Notes: generated by a model from the sequence alone, not told the origin. Positions 1 to 8,099 are shown, counted from the stretch's first letter. The stretch is DNA of 34,671 nucleotides from Tannerella sp. (GCA_031276675.1 JAISMO010000081.1:1-34671), one strand, 5' to 3'. Numbers and translations are program-made.

Positions 1-406
1 CTATATCCAATGAAAACTGACGCAACGCCAACTGATAGTCGAGAAAAGATGAATGTTTGACCGTTGGGCGTTTCCATATAAGATATTCGGACAGAAGCAG
101 AAGGATATATGACTTTGTAACTGATTTGTGTCCAGTCATCTTTGCTTCGGCATGATATTTTAATTCATCGACATATTGCTTTGTTTCAGGCGAGTCGAAC
201 GATCTCCATCCCGACTTTAATGTTCTGTTATACTCTTCAATGAGTTTCTCTGTATATTTATATCTTTCTGCCTTGGTTTTGAACGATTCAAAACCGTTGT
301 AGACGCGCGTCCTTACTTTCTTTCTTGTCTGTGGATGTGTTACGCAATCGTTGAGATGTGGCCATATAATTGCTTTACTTTTTGCGTGCCATAATTTTAT
401 TTTCAC
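1..406 (-). CDS. Site-specific tyrosine integrase, N-terminal part (runs off the left edge)
   Basis: About 135 codons are readable on the minus strand from a GTG at 406, directly after an in-frame stop, to the window edge. The product contains KTKAERYKYTEKLIEEYN and then LKSGWRSF. This resembles the N-terminal region of Bacteroidota phage/conjugative-element integrases, where an arm-binding segment and a conserved LxxGWxPF-like word precede the SAM-like core-binding domain. The catalytic domain, with its Arg-His-Arg-Tyr residues, would lie outside the window, so activity cannot be judged. The gene starts about 140 bp from the 3' end of tRNA-His and reads away from it, the usual arrangement of an integrase beside an attachment site in a tRNA gene. 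Family recognition is from memory of the family; the coordinates are seen directly. An alternative is an invertase of the same family acting on a local switch. Confidence 0.6.
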   Translation of the reverse strand, partial: MKIKLWHAKSKAIIWPHLNDCVTHPQTRKKVRTRVYNGFESFKTKAERYKYTEKLIEEYNRTLKSGWRSFDSPETKQYVDELKYHAEAKMTGHKSVTKSYILLLLSEYLIWKRPTVKHSSFLDYQLALRQFSLDI

Positions 407-544
407 TTAGCTGCGACACTAAGCATACAAAAACAAAATCGGCAAAATCTTCAGAATAACTGTCTATCTACACCTAATTTATTGCAGTCACAGACATTTC
501 TTGTTCTATGTATTACGGGTTTTCAATAAACTAAAGCCTTTATG

Positions 545-619
545 GGTGAAGAATGGGGTTCGAACCCACGACCCTTGGAACCACAATCCAATGCTCTGAC
601 CAACTGAGCTATCCTCACC
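545..619 (-). tRNA. tRNA-His (anticodon GTG)
   Basis: The minus strand folds into a complete cloverleaf. The 7-bp acceptor stem pairs GTGAGGA with TCTTCAC with one G-T pair. The D arm contains AGCTCAGTTGGTCAGAGC, the anticodon loop reads TTGTGGT with anticodon GTG, and the T arm is GTGGG-TTCGAAC-CCCAT. An extra G at the 5' end (position 619) faces C73 at 545, the G-1:C73 pair diagnostic of tRNA-His. The CCA tail is not encoded. An integrase gene lies on its 3' side. Confidence 0.95.
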
Positions 620-639
620 ATCTATTGTCAAAAACAGTG

Positions 640-669
640 CAAAGATAACGCTTTTTTTTTCCCCGCAAA
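640..669 (-). promoter_or_regulatory. Promoter of tRNA-His
   Basis: On the minus strand TATCTTTG (647-640) matches the Bacteroidota -7 box TAnnTTTG, and TTTG (669-666) lies 18 bp upstream as the -33 box. Transcription would start about 10 bp before the tRNA 5' end. Confidence 0.6.
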
Positions 670-917
670 AGGCTAACTCTTTTTTAAGATACGCAGATTC
701 AAGTAGCGAATGCAACTTTTGACGAACTTTGCCCTGTTCGCCGTTGCCTTCCATGTGCAGAAATTACACCGGAAACGTAAAAATGCGGGGCATAATCCGC
801 CAGGAGCGAAACAAAGCGCATTTCTCCTGCATGTTTTCACCGTTTTTCGTCCGGGTTGCCAGAAATCCGTCAAACTCAATCGGGTTGGGGAAAACAGGGC
901 TTGTGCCGCCTGAATAC

Positions 918-939
918 AAAAAGGAAACTGTCTCCCTTT
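918..939 (-). terminator. Possible intrinsic terminator of the ABC transporter gene
   Basis: Read on the minus strand, AAAGGGAG-ACAG-TTTCCTTT can form an 8-bp stem with two G-T pairs and a 4-nt loop, followed by two more T. It lies about 90 bp past the transporter stop codon. The stem is weak and the T run short, so this is tentative. Confidence 0.35.
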
Positions 940-1028
940 GAGACACCCCCCCAGACGTACATAAAGAACGGTAAGTCCTGCGGGGACTTGTAACAGCACG
1001 CACCTCAAAAGAAAAAATAGTCGGCATT

Positions 1029-2876
1029 TCAGAAGCGCTGCATGTCGCACAGCTTCCGGTAATAGCCGTCGCGCAGGATCAGTTCGTCGTGATGTCCGCG
1101 TTCCACGATTTCGCCTTCGTGCATGACGCAGATTTCGTCGGCAGTGCGGATGGTCGAGAGGCGGTGGGCAATGACAATCGTCGTACGGTTTCGCATCAGA
1201 TTTTCGAGCGCTTCCTGTACTAAGCGTTCCGATTCGGTGTCGAGCGACGACGTTGCTTCGTCGAGAATCAGAATCGGCGGGTTTTTCAGTATGGCGCGGG
1301 CGATGCTGATGCGCTGGCGCTGTCCGCCGGAGAGTTTGCCGCCACGGTCGCCGATATTGGTATCATAGCCGTTTTCCGTGGCCATGATAAACTCGTGCGC
1401 ATTTGCAATCCGGGCTGCCTCTCTCACCTGTTCGGGCGTTGCCTGTTCGACGCCGAAAACGATGTTTCGGTAGAACGTGTCGTTGAAGAGGATCGCCTCC
1501 TGATTTACGTTACCCATCAGTTCCCGCAGATCGTGGAGCGACACCTCCCGCACGTCCGTTCCGTCAATCGTAACCTGTCCTTTTTCCACGTCATAGAAGC
1601 GGGGCAGCAGATCGACGAGCGTACTTTTTCCCGAACCGGACTGCCCGACCAGCGCCACCGTTTTGCCTTTCTCAATCCGCAGGTCGATGCCTTTCAGTAT
1701 CCAGTCCTGATGGTAGCGAAACCAGACGCCGCGGTATTCAATGGCTTCGTTCAGCGCCACCGGTTTGGGATGCTCCGGGGAGCAGATATGACTTTTCGCT
1801 TCCAGGATTTTATCCACCCGCTCGACGGACGCCATTCCCTTTTGGATGGCATACACCGACTTGCTCAATTCCTTGGCAGGATTGATGATGCTATAGAATA
1901 CAACAAGATAGAAGATGAACACCGAGGCGTCGATCGGGCTGTGTTCTCCGAGGATGAGCATCCCGCCGTACCAGAGGATAATGACGATCGTCAGCGTTCC
2001 GAGAAATTCACTCAGCGGATGCGCCATTTGCTGCCGGCTGTAAATGCGGTGAGTGGTGCGTCGGAAGGTTTCGTTGGTCTGCTCAAAGCGCTCCTGTATT
2101 TTTTTCTCGGCGTTGAATGCCTTGATGACGCGCAGACCGCTCAGCGTCTCTTCGATCTGGCTCATCAGGGCGCCCCACTGGCTCTGTCCGAGCAGCGACT
2201 TCCGCTTCAGTTTCTTTCCCACCTGCCCCATCACGTAGCCGGCCATCGGCAAAAGGATCAGTACGAACAGCGTGAGTTGCCAGTTGATAAAAATCATCGC
2301 CAGCAGATAGATAAGAATCATCATCGGGTTTTTGAACAGCATGTCGAGCGAACTCATGATGGAAGTTTCAATCTCGTTCACGTCGCCCGAAATGCGGGCA
2401 ATGATGTCGCCCTTCCGTTCTTCGGAGAAGAAACCCAGCGGCAGTTCCGTAATTTTCCGGTTGATTCGGTTCCGGATGTCGCGGACCACGCCCGTTCGTA
2501 TCGGGATCATCGTATAGAACGCCAGATACATGGCCGCCACCTTGAAGAAAGTCATCACCACCAGCGACGCGCCGACCAGCAGGAGCGTGCGGGTCGCGCC
2601 CTGCGCGCCGATCAGTTCGCTGATATACCAGTAGAAATTGTTGCTTGCAATGCCGGGCAGTTCCTTCCACGAATCCGACGATGCCGGATGAAAGTTCCAC
2701 GTCATGAACTCATACGCTTTGTCTTCCACCTTGAACAGGATATTCAGGATGGGGATAATCAGCGCAAAGGCGCTCAGATTTAAAACGGCGGACAGGAAAT
2801 TAAAGACGATGTTCCATACCATATATTTTTTATAGGGCGGAATAAATCGTTTCAGGATACGGATAAAATCTTTCAT
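1029..2876 (-). CDS. ABC exporter, fused permease/ATPase (MsbA-like)
   Basis: The 615-residue protein is an ABC half-transporter. Residues ~1-330 form the exporter membrane domain with several hydrophobic helices. Residues ~370-615 form the nucleotide-binding domain, with Walker A GQSGSGKST, the signature LSGGQRQRISIARA, Walker B ILILDEATSSLD and a switch His in VIAHRLSTIR. Such proteins act as homodimers in the inner membrane and export lipids, peptides or drugs. The architecture and length fit MsbA, the lipid A flippase, but the substrate cannot be read from sequence. It appears monocistronic: tRNA-His lies downstream on the same strand, and the upstream gene is divergent. A -7 box sits about 58 bp before the ATG. 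ATP-driven export is certain as a class; the MsbA assignment is an inference. Confidence 0.9.
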   Translation of the reverse strand: MKDFIRILKRFIPPYKKYMVWNIVFNFLSAVLNLSAFALIIPILNILFKVEDKAYEFMTWNFHPASSDSWKELPGIASNNFYWYISELIGAQGATRTLLLVGASLVVMTFFKVAAMYLAFYTMIPIRTGVVRDIRNRINRKITELPLGFFSEERKGDIIARISGDVNEIETSIMSSLDMLFKNPMMILIYLLAMIFINWQLTLFVLILLPMAGYVMGQVGKKLKRKSLLGQSQWGALMSQIEETLSGLRVIKAFNAEKKIQERFEQTNETFRRTTHRIYSRQQMAHPLSEFLGTLTIVIILWYGGMLILGEHSPIDASVFIFYLVVFYSIINPAKELSKSVYAIQKGMASVERVDKILEAKSHICSPEHPKPVALNEAIEYRGVWFRYHQDWILKGIDLRIEKGKTVALVGQSGSGKSTLVDLLPRFYDVEKGQVTIDGTDVREVSLHDLRELMGNVNQEAILFNDTFYRNIVFGVEQATPEQVREAARIANAHEFIMATENGYDTNIGDRGGKLSGGQRQRISIARAILKNPPILILDEATSSLDTESERLVQEALENLMRNRTTIVIAHRLSTIRTADEICVMHEGEIVERGHHDELILRDGYYRKLCDMQRF

Positions 2877-2933
2877 TCAGACAGTTTTCAATATAAAGAA
2901 ATACTCGCACTCACCCGCAGGCAATGCAGGCAA

Positions 2934-2941
2934 CAAATGTA
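2934..2941 (-). promoter_or_regulatory. -7 box of the ABC exporter gene
   Basis: TACATTTG on the minus strand matches TAnnTTTG and would give a leader of about 50 nt before the ATG at 2876. No clear TTTG is seen at the -33 position. Confidence 0.4.
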
Positions 2942-2964
2942 CGTAAAATCTCCGGTACTGTACA

Positions 2965-3064
2965 CAGTGATTAGTGATTGGCGGTTAACGGTTAATGGTG
3001 CGAAACGGGACAGGCAGGCGCCGCTTCGCGTCACTAACCACTCATCACTAACCACTAACCACTG
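2965..3064. repeat. Imperfect inverted repeat, 44-bp arms
   Basis: Positions 2965-3008 and the reverse complement of 3021-3064 match at 33 of 44 positions, separated by 12 bp. Both arms are built from GTGATTA/GTGGTTA-like words, so each also has weak internal tandem repetition. It fills the gap between the divergent exporter and hydrolase genes and ends next to the hydrolase promoter. It could be a palindromic intergenic element, a small non-autonomous mobile element or a structured leader; nothing in the window decides this. Confidence 0.7.
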
Positions 3065-3065
3065 G

Positions 3066-3093
3066 TTTAGTGCTGAGATTTTATGTATTTTTG
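3066..3093 (+). promoter_or_regulatory. Promoter of the hydrolase-hisB unit
   Basis: TATTTTTG at 3086-3093 matches the TAnnTTTG -7 box, with TTTA at 3066-3069 as a weak -33 box. It lies immediately right of the inverted repeat and about 60 bp before the hydrolase ATG. Confidence 0.45.
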
Positions 3094-3155
3094 CAGCAAA
3101 TACGCAGGATATCCGTCAGGCTGAACCTGCGTTGTGAACAGTAATTTAAACCGAT

Positions 3156-4094
3156 ATGAAACTTCAATTTCTGATCATCCTTGTCTGGACTGTGCTGCCG
3201 CTGTGGGGACAGACGGGAAGCGTGGCGCCGGAGGCGGCCATTGACAGACAAACCTTTGTGTATGCAAGGAAAGATACCTGCGAACTTAAGCTGGACAAAT
3301 ACCGCCGGAAGGACGCTGCGGAAACGCAGGCCTGCGTGATGTTCGTGTTCGGCGGCGGATTTACGAACGGACGCCGGGATGCCGAACGTTACCGGAACTA
3401 TTTCCATTACCTGGCAACAAACGGCTATACGGTCGTTTCGATTGATTACCGTCTGGGACTGGCCGGCGGCAAACACCGGATCGGCCCGACCAACCATCAA
3501 CCCCTGTTGAATGCAATCCGGATGGCCGTCAGCGACCTCTATGATGCTACAGTGTTTGTTCTGCAACAAGCCGAAGCCTGGCGCATAGACCCCTTGCGCA
3601 TGGTGGTTTCCGGTTCCAGTGCCGGAGCCATCACGGCTTTGCAGGCCGAATATGAAAACTGCCGATCGCCGGAAGGGACGCAGGTGCTCCCGGCCGGTTT
3701 TCGCTATGCGGGAGTGATTGCCTTCTCCGGCGCGATATTCAGTACCGACGGCGCACTGAAATGGAACACGCAGCCCTGTCCCCTCCTGCTGTTCCACGGA
3801 AACAGAGACCGGATTGTCCCCTGGAAAGGAATCCGCTTTTTCAGGCTGAACTTTGCCGGTTCCGGCAAAATAGCCGGCAGTCTGAGAAAGAATCACTCCC
3901 CGTACTGGTTTATCTCCTTTGAAGGCGCCGCCCATGAAATAGCGGAAGAAAAGATGGATGACGGACAGGAAGCCGTGCTGGAGTTTCTCCGGCATTTCGT
4001 AACCGGCAGGGAACGCAGACAGATTGACAGCTACGTCCGTGAACCGGACAGGCTGAAAACCGGCAGGACGCAATCCTACAAAGACCTCTACTGA
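3156..4094 (+). CDS. Secreted alpha/beta hydrolase (esterase/lipase-like)
   Basis: The 312-residue protein starts with a hydrophobic signal peptide (residues 1 to ~19, ending near LWGQ), so the enzyme is periplasmic or exported. The mature part has the alpha/beta hydrolase layout: an oxyanion-type word FVFGGGF (~64-70), the nucleophile elbow GSSAG, an acid in HGNRDRIVPW and a late His in GAAHEI. Ser, Asp and His therefore form a plausible triad. The closest families are carbohydrate-esterase-like or alpha/beta hydrolase fold-3 enzymes; the substrate is unknown. The hisB start lies 27 bp downstream on the same strand, so the two may be co-transcribed although no shared pathway is evident. The ATG at 3156 is chosen because it gives the signal peptide directly. 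Confidence 0.8.
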   Translation: MKLQFLIILVWTVLPLWGQTGSVAPEAAIDRQTFVYARKDTCELKLDKYRRKDAAETQACVMFVFGGGFTNGRRDAERYRNYFHYLATNGYTVVSIDYRLGLAGGKHRIGPTNHQPLLNAIRMAVSDLYDATVFVLQQAEAWRIDPLRMVVSGSSAGAITALQAEYENCRSPEGTQVLPAGFRYAGVIAFSGAIFSTDGALKWNTQPCPLLLFHGNRDRIVPWKGIRFFRLNFAGSGKIAGSLRKNHSPYWFISFEGAAHEIAEEKMDDGQEAVLEFLRHFVTGRERRQIDSYVREPDRLKTGRTQSYKDLY

Positions 4095-4121
4095 AATAGT
4101 ACATGAAACTGTTTTGAACGC

Positions 4122-5234
4122 ATGATGAAAAAAAGAGTATTATTCATAGACCGCGACGGCACGCTGATTGTGGAGCCTCCGGCAACCTTTCAGACAGACA
4201 CCCTGGAGCAGCTTCGATTTCTGCCGGGCGTGATCCGGAATTTGTATTTTATCAGCCGGCATCTTGACTTTGAACTGGTCATGGCCAGCAACCAGGACGG
4301 ACTGGGGACGCCGACATACCCGCAGAACCGCTTTGAGACGGTGCAGGCAAAGCTGTTGCAGGTACTGGCGGACGAGGGGATTGTATTTCATGACATCCTG
4401 ATTGACCCGTCTCTGCCGGAGGAACATTCGCCCAACCGCAAACCGGGAACCGGCATGTTTACGCGCTACCTGACCGGCGCCTACGATCTGGAGAACTCGT
4501 ATGTGATCGGCGACCGGACGACGGATGTGGAACTGGCCGGCAACCTGGGCTGCAAGGCGGTACTGATAGCCTCCGGGACAACGGATTCGCTGCCTGCCCC
4601 CGGAGCGTTTGTTGCCGCGAACTGGGACCGGATTGCCGAATATCTTTTTGCCGGCGAACGGACGGCCACCGTAAGGCGCACCACTCGCGAAACGGATGTG
4701 TCCGTCTCCCTGAACCTGGACGGTACCGGACGGACGGAAATTGCTACCGGACTGGGTTTTTTCGACCACATGCTCGACCAGATCGGCAAACATGCGGGCA
4801 TGGACCTGACCGTCCGGGTGAAAGGCGATTTACAGGTGGACGAACACCATACGATCGAAGATACGGCGATTGCACTGGGCGAAGCGCTGGCCCGGGCACT
4901 GGGCGACCGGCGAGGGACGGAACGGTACGGTTTCTGCCTGCCGATGGACGATTGCCTGTGTCAAGTGGCGCTGGATTTCGGCGGACGCGCGTGGTTAGTC
5001 TATCACGTCACCTTCAAACGTGAAAAAATCGGAGACGTACCGACCGAAATGTTTCTGCATTTCTTCAAGTCGCTGAGCGACGCAGCCCGGATGAATCTGA
5101 ACATCCGGGCAGAAGGCGAGAACGAACATCATAAGGCGGAAGGCATCTTCAAGGCCCTGGCCAAAGCCATCAAAATGGCTGTCAGGCGCGACATCTACAG
5201 GTATGAGTTGCCGACTACAAAAGGGATGCTGTAA
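4122..5234 (+). CDS. hisB: Bifunctional histidinol-phosphatase / imidazoleglycerol-phosphate dehydratase
   Basis: This 370-residue fusion catalyses two steps of histidine synthesis in the cytoplasm: dehydration of imidazole glycerol phosphate and dephosphorylation of histidinol phosphate. Residues ~1-165 are a HAD phosphatase with FIDRDGT (nucleophile and acid Asp) and [10 protein letters not shown]. Residues ~180-370 are the dehydratase, with the metal-binding words [24 protein letters not shown] and ENEHHKAEG. The Cys/His zinc-loop ligands of the Escherichia coli phosphatase domain (CxH...CxC) are replaced by [11 protein letters not shown]. No other his gene is in the window; the partner upstream is a hydrolase. 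A second ATG follows at 4125, so the start could be one codon later. Confidence 0.95.
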   Translation: MMKKRVLFIDRDGTLIVEPPATFQTDTLEQLRFLPGVIRNLYFISRHLDFELVMASNQDGLGTPTYPQNRFETVQAKLLQVLADEGIVFHDILIDPSLPEEHSPNRKPGTGMFTRYLTGAYDLENSYVIGDRTTDVELAGNLGCKAVLIASGTTDSLPAPGAFVAANWDRIAEYLFAGERTATVRRTTRETDVSVSLNLDGTGRTEIATGLGFFDHMLDQIGKHAGMDLTVRVKGDLQVDEHHTIEDTAIALGEALARALGDRRGTERYGFCLPMDDCLCQVALDFGGRAWLVYHVTFKREKIGDVPTEMFLHFFKSLSDAARMNLNIRAEGENEHHKAEGIFKALAKAIKMAVRRDIYRYELPTTKGML

Positions 5235-5504
5235 GCCGCATCGCTCCGCCGGCACATCCCCGGTCTCATCAAGGGAAGCCGGTGCGGGGTATGTCATCGC
5301 CTCCAGGCGCATAACCCCGACAGAGGTTTCCCTTTATTTTTCTCCCCGTTCAGGGAAACGCCCATATTTGCGCCGAAGGTTTTGGCGGATGCCGGTGCAC
5401 TTGGCAGCATATTTGATAGGAGAGCAGTAATAAATGTGTGATGCGGAAACGGATTGCACGCAAGTGAGAAATGTTTTATTTATCTAAGAATAAAAGCAAT
5501 ATAA
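5235..5504 (+). other. Structured non-coding stretch between hisB and grpE
   Basis: No gene is seen. CGGGGTATG near 5285-5293 can pair downstream with CATAACCCCG, enclosing GCCT/AGGC, or upstream with CATCCCCG, so two foldings compete. A second hairpin pairs GTTTCCCT (5326-5333) with AGGGAAAC (5352-5359) around a T-rich loop and may end hisB transcription. The word AGGGAAGCCGGTG resembles a conserved word of cobalamin riboswitches, but the other conserved boxes are missing. Confidence 0.4.
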
Positions 5505-5512
5505 TATTTTTG
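5505..5512 (+). promoter_or_regulatory. -7 box in front of grpE
   Basis: TATTTTTG matches TAnnTTTG. It ends only 8 bp before the grpE ATG, so transcription would begin at or just before the start codon. Either the message is almost leaderless or translation starts at a later ATG. Confidence 0.4.
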
Positions 5513-5520
5513 ATCAGGTT

Positions 5521-6123
5521 ATGAGCAATAAAAATAAACAGGTGAAACCGGAAATGAAACCGGATACGGAAGCAAACGAAGAGACGAAATTACAGGATGA
5601 ACTTGAAAACATGTCAGCAGATACGGCCAAAGCCGACAATTTGGCGGAAGATGCTGACAGAGCCGAAGAACCGGCAGAAACCGAAAACAGGGAAGGAAAA
5701 TACAGTGAACTAAATGATTCCTATCTGCGTTTGATGGCCGAATTTGACAACTACCGGAAGCGCACCTTGCGCGAAAAAGCGGAATTGATTAAAAGCGGCG
5801 GCGAAACCGTGCTGATCAATTTGCTGCCCGTTATCGACGATTTCGAACGCGCGTTGAGCAACATTCGCCAGACCGAAGACCTGACAGCCGTCGTGCAGGG
5901 CATTGAACTGATATACGGCAAATTCACGGCCTATCTCTCGCAACAGGGCGTCAGACCGATTGAAGCGATCGGCAAACCGTTCGATACGGAGCATTTTGAA
6001 GCCATAGCAACGGTTCCGGCGCCGGACGACGAACAGAAGGGCAAGGTGCTGGACTGCATACAGACAGGTTATGTGCTGCATGAGAAAGTCATCCGTCATG
6101 CAAAAGTAGTAGTAGGAGAATAA
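5521..6123 (+). CDS. grpE: Nucleotide exchange factor GrpE
   Basis: The 200-residue cytoplasmic co-chaperone releases ADP from DnaK. The first ~60 residues are acidic and low in complexity. The GrpE core then runs from [19 protein letters not shown], through the long dimerisation helix, to the C-terminal beta domain containing [20 protein letters not shown] and a final [16 protein letters not shown]. Those words are the GrpE family signature. dnaJ follows 44 bp downstream on the same strand, and dnaK is not in the window. The exact start is uncertain: the -7 box lies very close to this ATG, and a later ATG at 5554 would lose only disordered residues. Confidence 0.95.
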   Translation: MSNKNKQVKPEMKPDTEANEETKLQDELENMSADTAKADNLAEDADRAEEPAETENREGKYSELNDSYLRLMAEFDNYRKRTLREKAELIKSGGETVLINLLPVIDDFERALSNIRQTEDLTAVVQGIELIYGKFTAYLSQQGVRPIEAIGKPFDTEHFEAIATVPAPDDEQKGKVLDCIQTGYVLHEKVIRHAKVVVGE

Positions 6124-6167
6124 CTGACAGTTACCGGTCTTTACCGGCGATTCAACAAAGCGACAAT

Positions 6168-7298
6168 ATGGCAAAAAGAGATTATTATGAAGTGCTGGAA
6201 GTGAGCAAAAATGCGTCTGCCGAAGACATCAAGAAGGCATACCGCAAAAAAGCGATTCAATATCATCCGGACAAGAATCCGGGCGACAAGGCGGCCGAAG
6301 AAAAATTCAAGGAAGCGGCCGAAGCTTACGACGTGTTGAGCAACGATCAGAAACGGCAACGCTATGACCGTTTCGGACATGCCGGCTTCGAAGGCGCCGC
6401 GCAGGGCGGAGGCTTCAGCGGCGGCATGTCGATGGAGGATATCTTTGCGCAGTTCGGCGATCTGTTCGGCGGTCATTTCAGCAGTTTCACCGGCAGATTC
6501 GACGCATCATCGCGCGGTTCCGATTTGCGTGTAAAGGTCAAGTTGAATTTGAAGGAAATAGCAACCGGCGTCGAGAAAAAAATCAAGGTGCGGAAATACG
6601 TTTCCTGCTCCAAATGCCATGGCAGCGGTGCGGAAAACGACAAAGCGATTGCGACCTGTCCGACCTGCAAGGGAAGCGGTTATGTGGTTCATGTAACCAC
6701 TACGTTCCTGGGTCAAATGCAGTCGCGGTCGACATGCCACACGTGTCAGGGTTCCGGAAAAACAATCACCAAAAAATGTCCGGCCTGCAACGGCGAAGGC
6801 GTTACTCAGGCCGAAGAAATCATTACGCTGAACATTCCCGCCGGCGTGGGCGAAGGCATGCAGTTTGCGATGCGCGGCAAGGGCAATGCCGCGCGGCGCG
6901 GCGGTGTCGCCGGAGATTTGCTGGTACTGATCGAAGAGGAAAAACATCCGGAACTGTTTCGCGACGAAAACGATCTGGTATACAATCTGCTGCTGACAGT
7001 CCCGCAGGCCACGCTGGGCGATTCGGTCGAGGTGCCCACCATCAGCGGGAAGGTAAAAGTGAAAATCGAACCCGGCACGCAACCGGGCAAAATCCTCCGG
7101 CTCCGTAACCAGGGACTCCCATCGGTGAACAGTTACGGCACGGGCGACCTGCTGGTCAATGTAAGCGTATATATCCCGGAAAGACTTTCTTCTTCGGAAA
7201 AGGAGAAAATGAAAGCCATGGCCGTTTCGGAGAACTTCAAACCGAACCAGTCGGCCAAAGAACGGATATTCAGCAAATTCAAGGACCTGATGACCTGA
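6168..7298 (+). CDS. dnaJ: Chaperone protein DnaJ
   Basis: A full-length type I Hsp40 of 376 residues that stimulates DnaK ATPase and delivers unfolded clients. The J domain (1-~70) carries HPD at 33-35. A Gly/Phe-rich linker (~75-110) follows. The zinc-binding domain has all four CxxCxGxG-type words: [24 protein letters not shown] and CPACNGEG. The C-terminal substrate-binding domains complete the protein. It is the second gene of the grpE-dnaJ pair and is closed by a strong terminator 17 bp after the stop. No missing or altered key residue is seen. Confidence 0.98.
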   Translation: MAKRDYYEVLEVSKNASAEDIKKAYRKKAIQYHPDKNPGDKAAEEKFKEAAEAYDVLSNDQKRQRYDRFGHAGFEGAAQGGGFSGGMSMEDIFAQFGDLFGGHFSSFTGRFDASSRGSDLRVKVKLNLKEIATGVEKKIKVRKYVSCSKCHGSGAENDKAIATCPTCKGSGYVVHVTTTFLGQMQSRSTCHTCQGSGKTITKKCPACNGEGVTQAEEIITLNIPAGVGEGMQFAMRGKGNAARRGGVAGDLLVLIEEEKHPELFRDENDLVYNLLLTVPQATLGDSVEVPTISGKVKVKIEPGTQPGKILRLRNQGLPSVNSYGTGDLLVNVSVYIPERLSSSEKEKMKAMAVSENFKPNQSAKERIFSKFKDLMT

Positions 7299-7314
7299 TG
7301 AGGCTGTCTCACTG

Positions 7315-7344
7315 AAAAAAGCATCCCGCGGGATGCTTTTTTTT
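7315..7344 (+). terminator. Intrinsic terminator after dnaJ
   Basis: Six A are followed by the perfect palindrome GCATCCCGCGGGATGC (7321-7336) and eight T. This is a textbook rho-independent terminator, and the A tract makes it usable in both directions. Confidence 0.9.
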
Positions 7345-7351
7345 AATTCAT

Positions 7352-7570
7352 TTGTTTATCAATACCTGCGAAGACGGAGTGACAACCGTCCACATTCCGG
7401 CCACACACCTCTCGCCCAACACCCCGAAAAAACTTCAGTTCGTGCTTCCGGCAGCAGTTTCGGCCGGAAACCGGAAAGGAAAAGTCGCCATGCAGGCGAC
7501 CGGCAACTCGAAGAAGTTTACCGAAAATATATGCACCTGCGAGTATCCGAACATCATCACGGTGGTCTGA
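7352..7570 (+). pseudogene. Relic of a DUF4469-like (HU-like DNA-binding protein) C-terminus
   Basis: An open frame without a proper ATG (first codon TTG) reads FINTCEDGVTTV and ends GNSKKFTENICTCEYPNIITVV. From memory, its spacing resembles the end of the Ig-like DUF4469 domain that closes HU-like DNA-binding proteins of Bacteroidota, which typically end with a GNSKQLLKxPR...YPLTVV pattern. About 70 residues remain; the DNA-binding half is absent. The frame begins right at the dnaJ terminator, so it has no promoter or initiation region of its own. It is most likely a decayed fragment, less likely a short real gene. A profile search against DUF4469 would decide. Confidence 0.35.
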
Positions 7571-7586
7571 TTTTGGTATGCAACCC

Positions 7587-7678
7587 CAGACTTACCAGTA
7601 TGGAGTCTCCATACTTATAAGTCTTGGGTCTCCATACTTACCGGTATGCGATGTCCAGACTTATAAGTCTGTGGTTAC
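7587..7678. repeat. Array 1: four tandem 23-bp palindromic units
   Basis: Units begin at exactly 7587, 7610, 7633 and 7656. Each has a 16-bp dyad core and a 7-bp linker. The cores are CAGACTTACCAGTATG, CATACTTATAAGTCTT, CATACTTACCGGTATG and CAGACTTATAAGTCTG; the last is a perfect palindrome. Units 1 and 2 also fold together: 7585-7605 and 7609-7629 pair at about 18 of 21 positions around a 3-nt loop. A half-unit (GGTATG) precedes the first copy. There are no unique spacers and no coding potential. Confidence 0.9.
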
Positions 7679-8091
7679 AGGAGACAGGAGCGCGAAGCAA
7701 GTCCTTCGTACTTCCGGGCAGGAAAAGAGTTTGATTTATGGCCATCTGTTTTTAACTGACGGAAAAAAGCAGACCAAATCCTCACCTGATGACACAGAGA
7801 GAATAACTTGCGGGAGTTTGCGACACCTGTTTTCAGTAGTTGCAACTCCGCATTCATTCATATTGATACTGCCTGTCGCGATGGTTGGGGAGTACCCGTT
7901 TTTTTGCAGGCATATTCATTGCCCGGATACCGCAACAGCCTGAAAATGCACCCCTCCCTGCATGTAAAAACCCTGTATGACAGGAGAAAACCCTTGCCGT
8001 TTTTTATGCCTGTACGGGCAAGATAACGGTTATGCCTTGCTTTCAGGGTCTTTTCTATAATTATTATAGAGAGTGTTTCGGAATAAATCCA
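7679..8091. other. Intergenic region before purH; no gene seen
   Basis: About 400 bp separate the 23-bp array from the purH promoter. Short open frames are present on both strands, but none shows a recognisable domain, and no repeat or clear terminator is visible. Confidence 0.5.
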
Positions 8092-8099
8092 TACTTTTG
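8092..8099 (+). promoter_or_regulatory. -7 box of the purH-mre operon
   Basis: TACTTTTG matches TAnnTTTG and would give a leader of about 35 nt before the purH ATG at 8141. No convincing -33 box is seen. Confidence 0.5.

Larger units (their letters stand above)
620..1028. other. Intergenic region between tRNA-His and the ABC transporter; no gene seen
   Basis: Apart from the tRNA-His promoter at 640-669 and a possible terminator at 920-939, no gene or repeat is recognisable here. Short open frames exist on both strands, but none has a recognisable domain, a good start context or a neighbour that would explain it. Confidence 0.5.

Noticed and set aside
506-754. 82-codon minus-strand frame
   Set aside because: It runs through tRNA-His and its promoter.
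1395-2783. A 462-codon plus-strand frame opposite the ABC exporter
   Set aside because: Shadow of the exporter gene; the exporter frame carries all ABC motifs.
5246-5360. Cobalamin riboswitch
   Set aside because: Only one word resembles the consensus; the B12 box and the paired segment after GGTG are missing, and the downstream gene is a chaperone cofactor.
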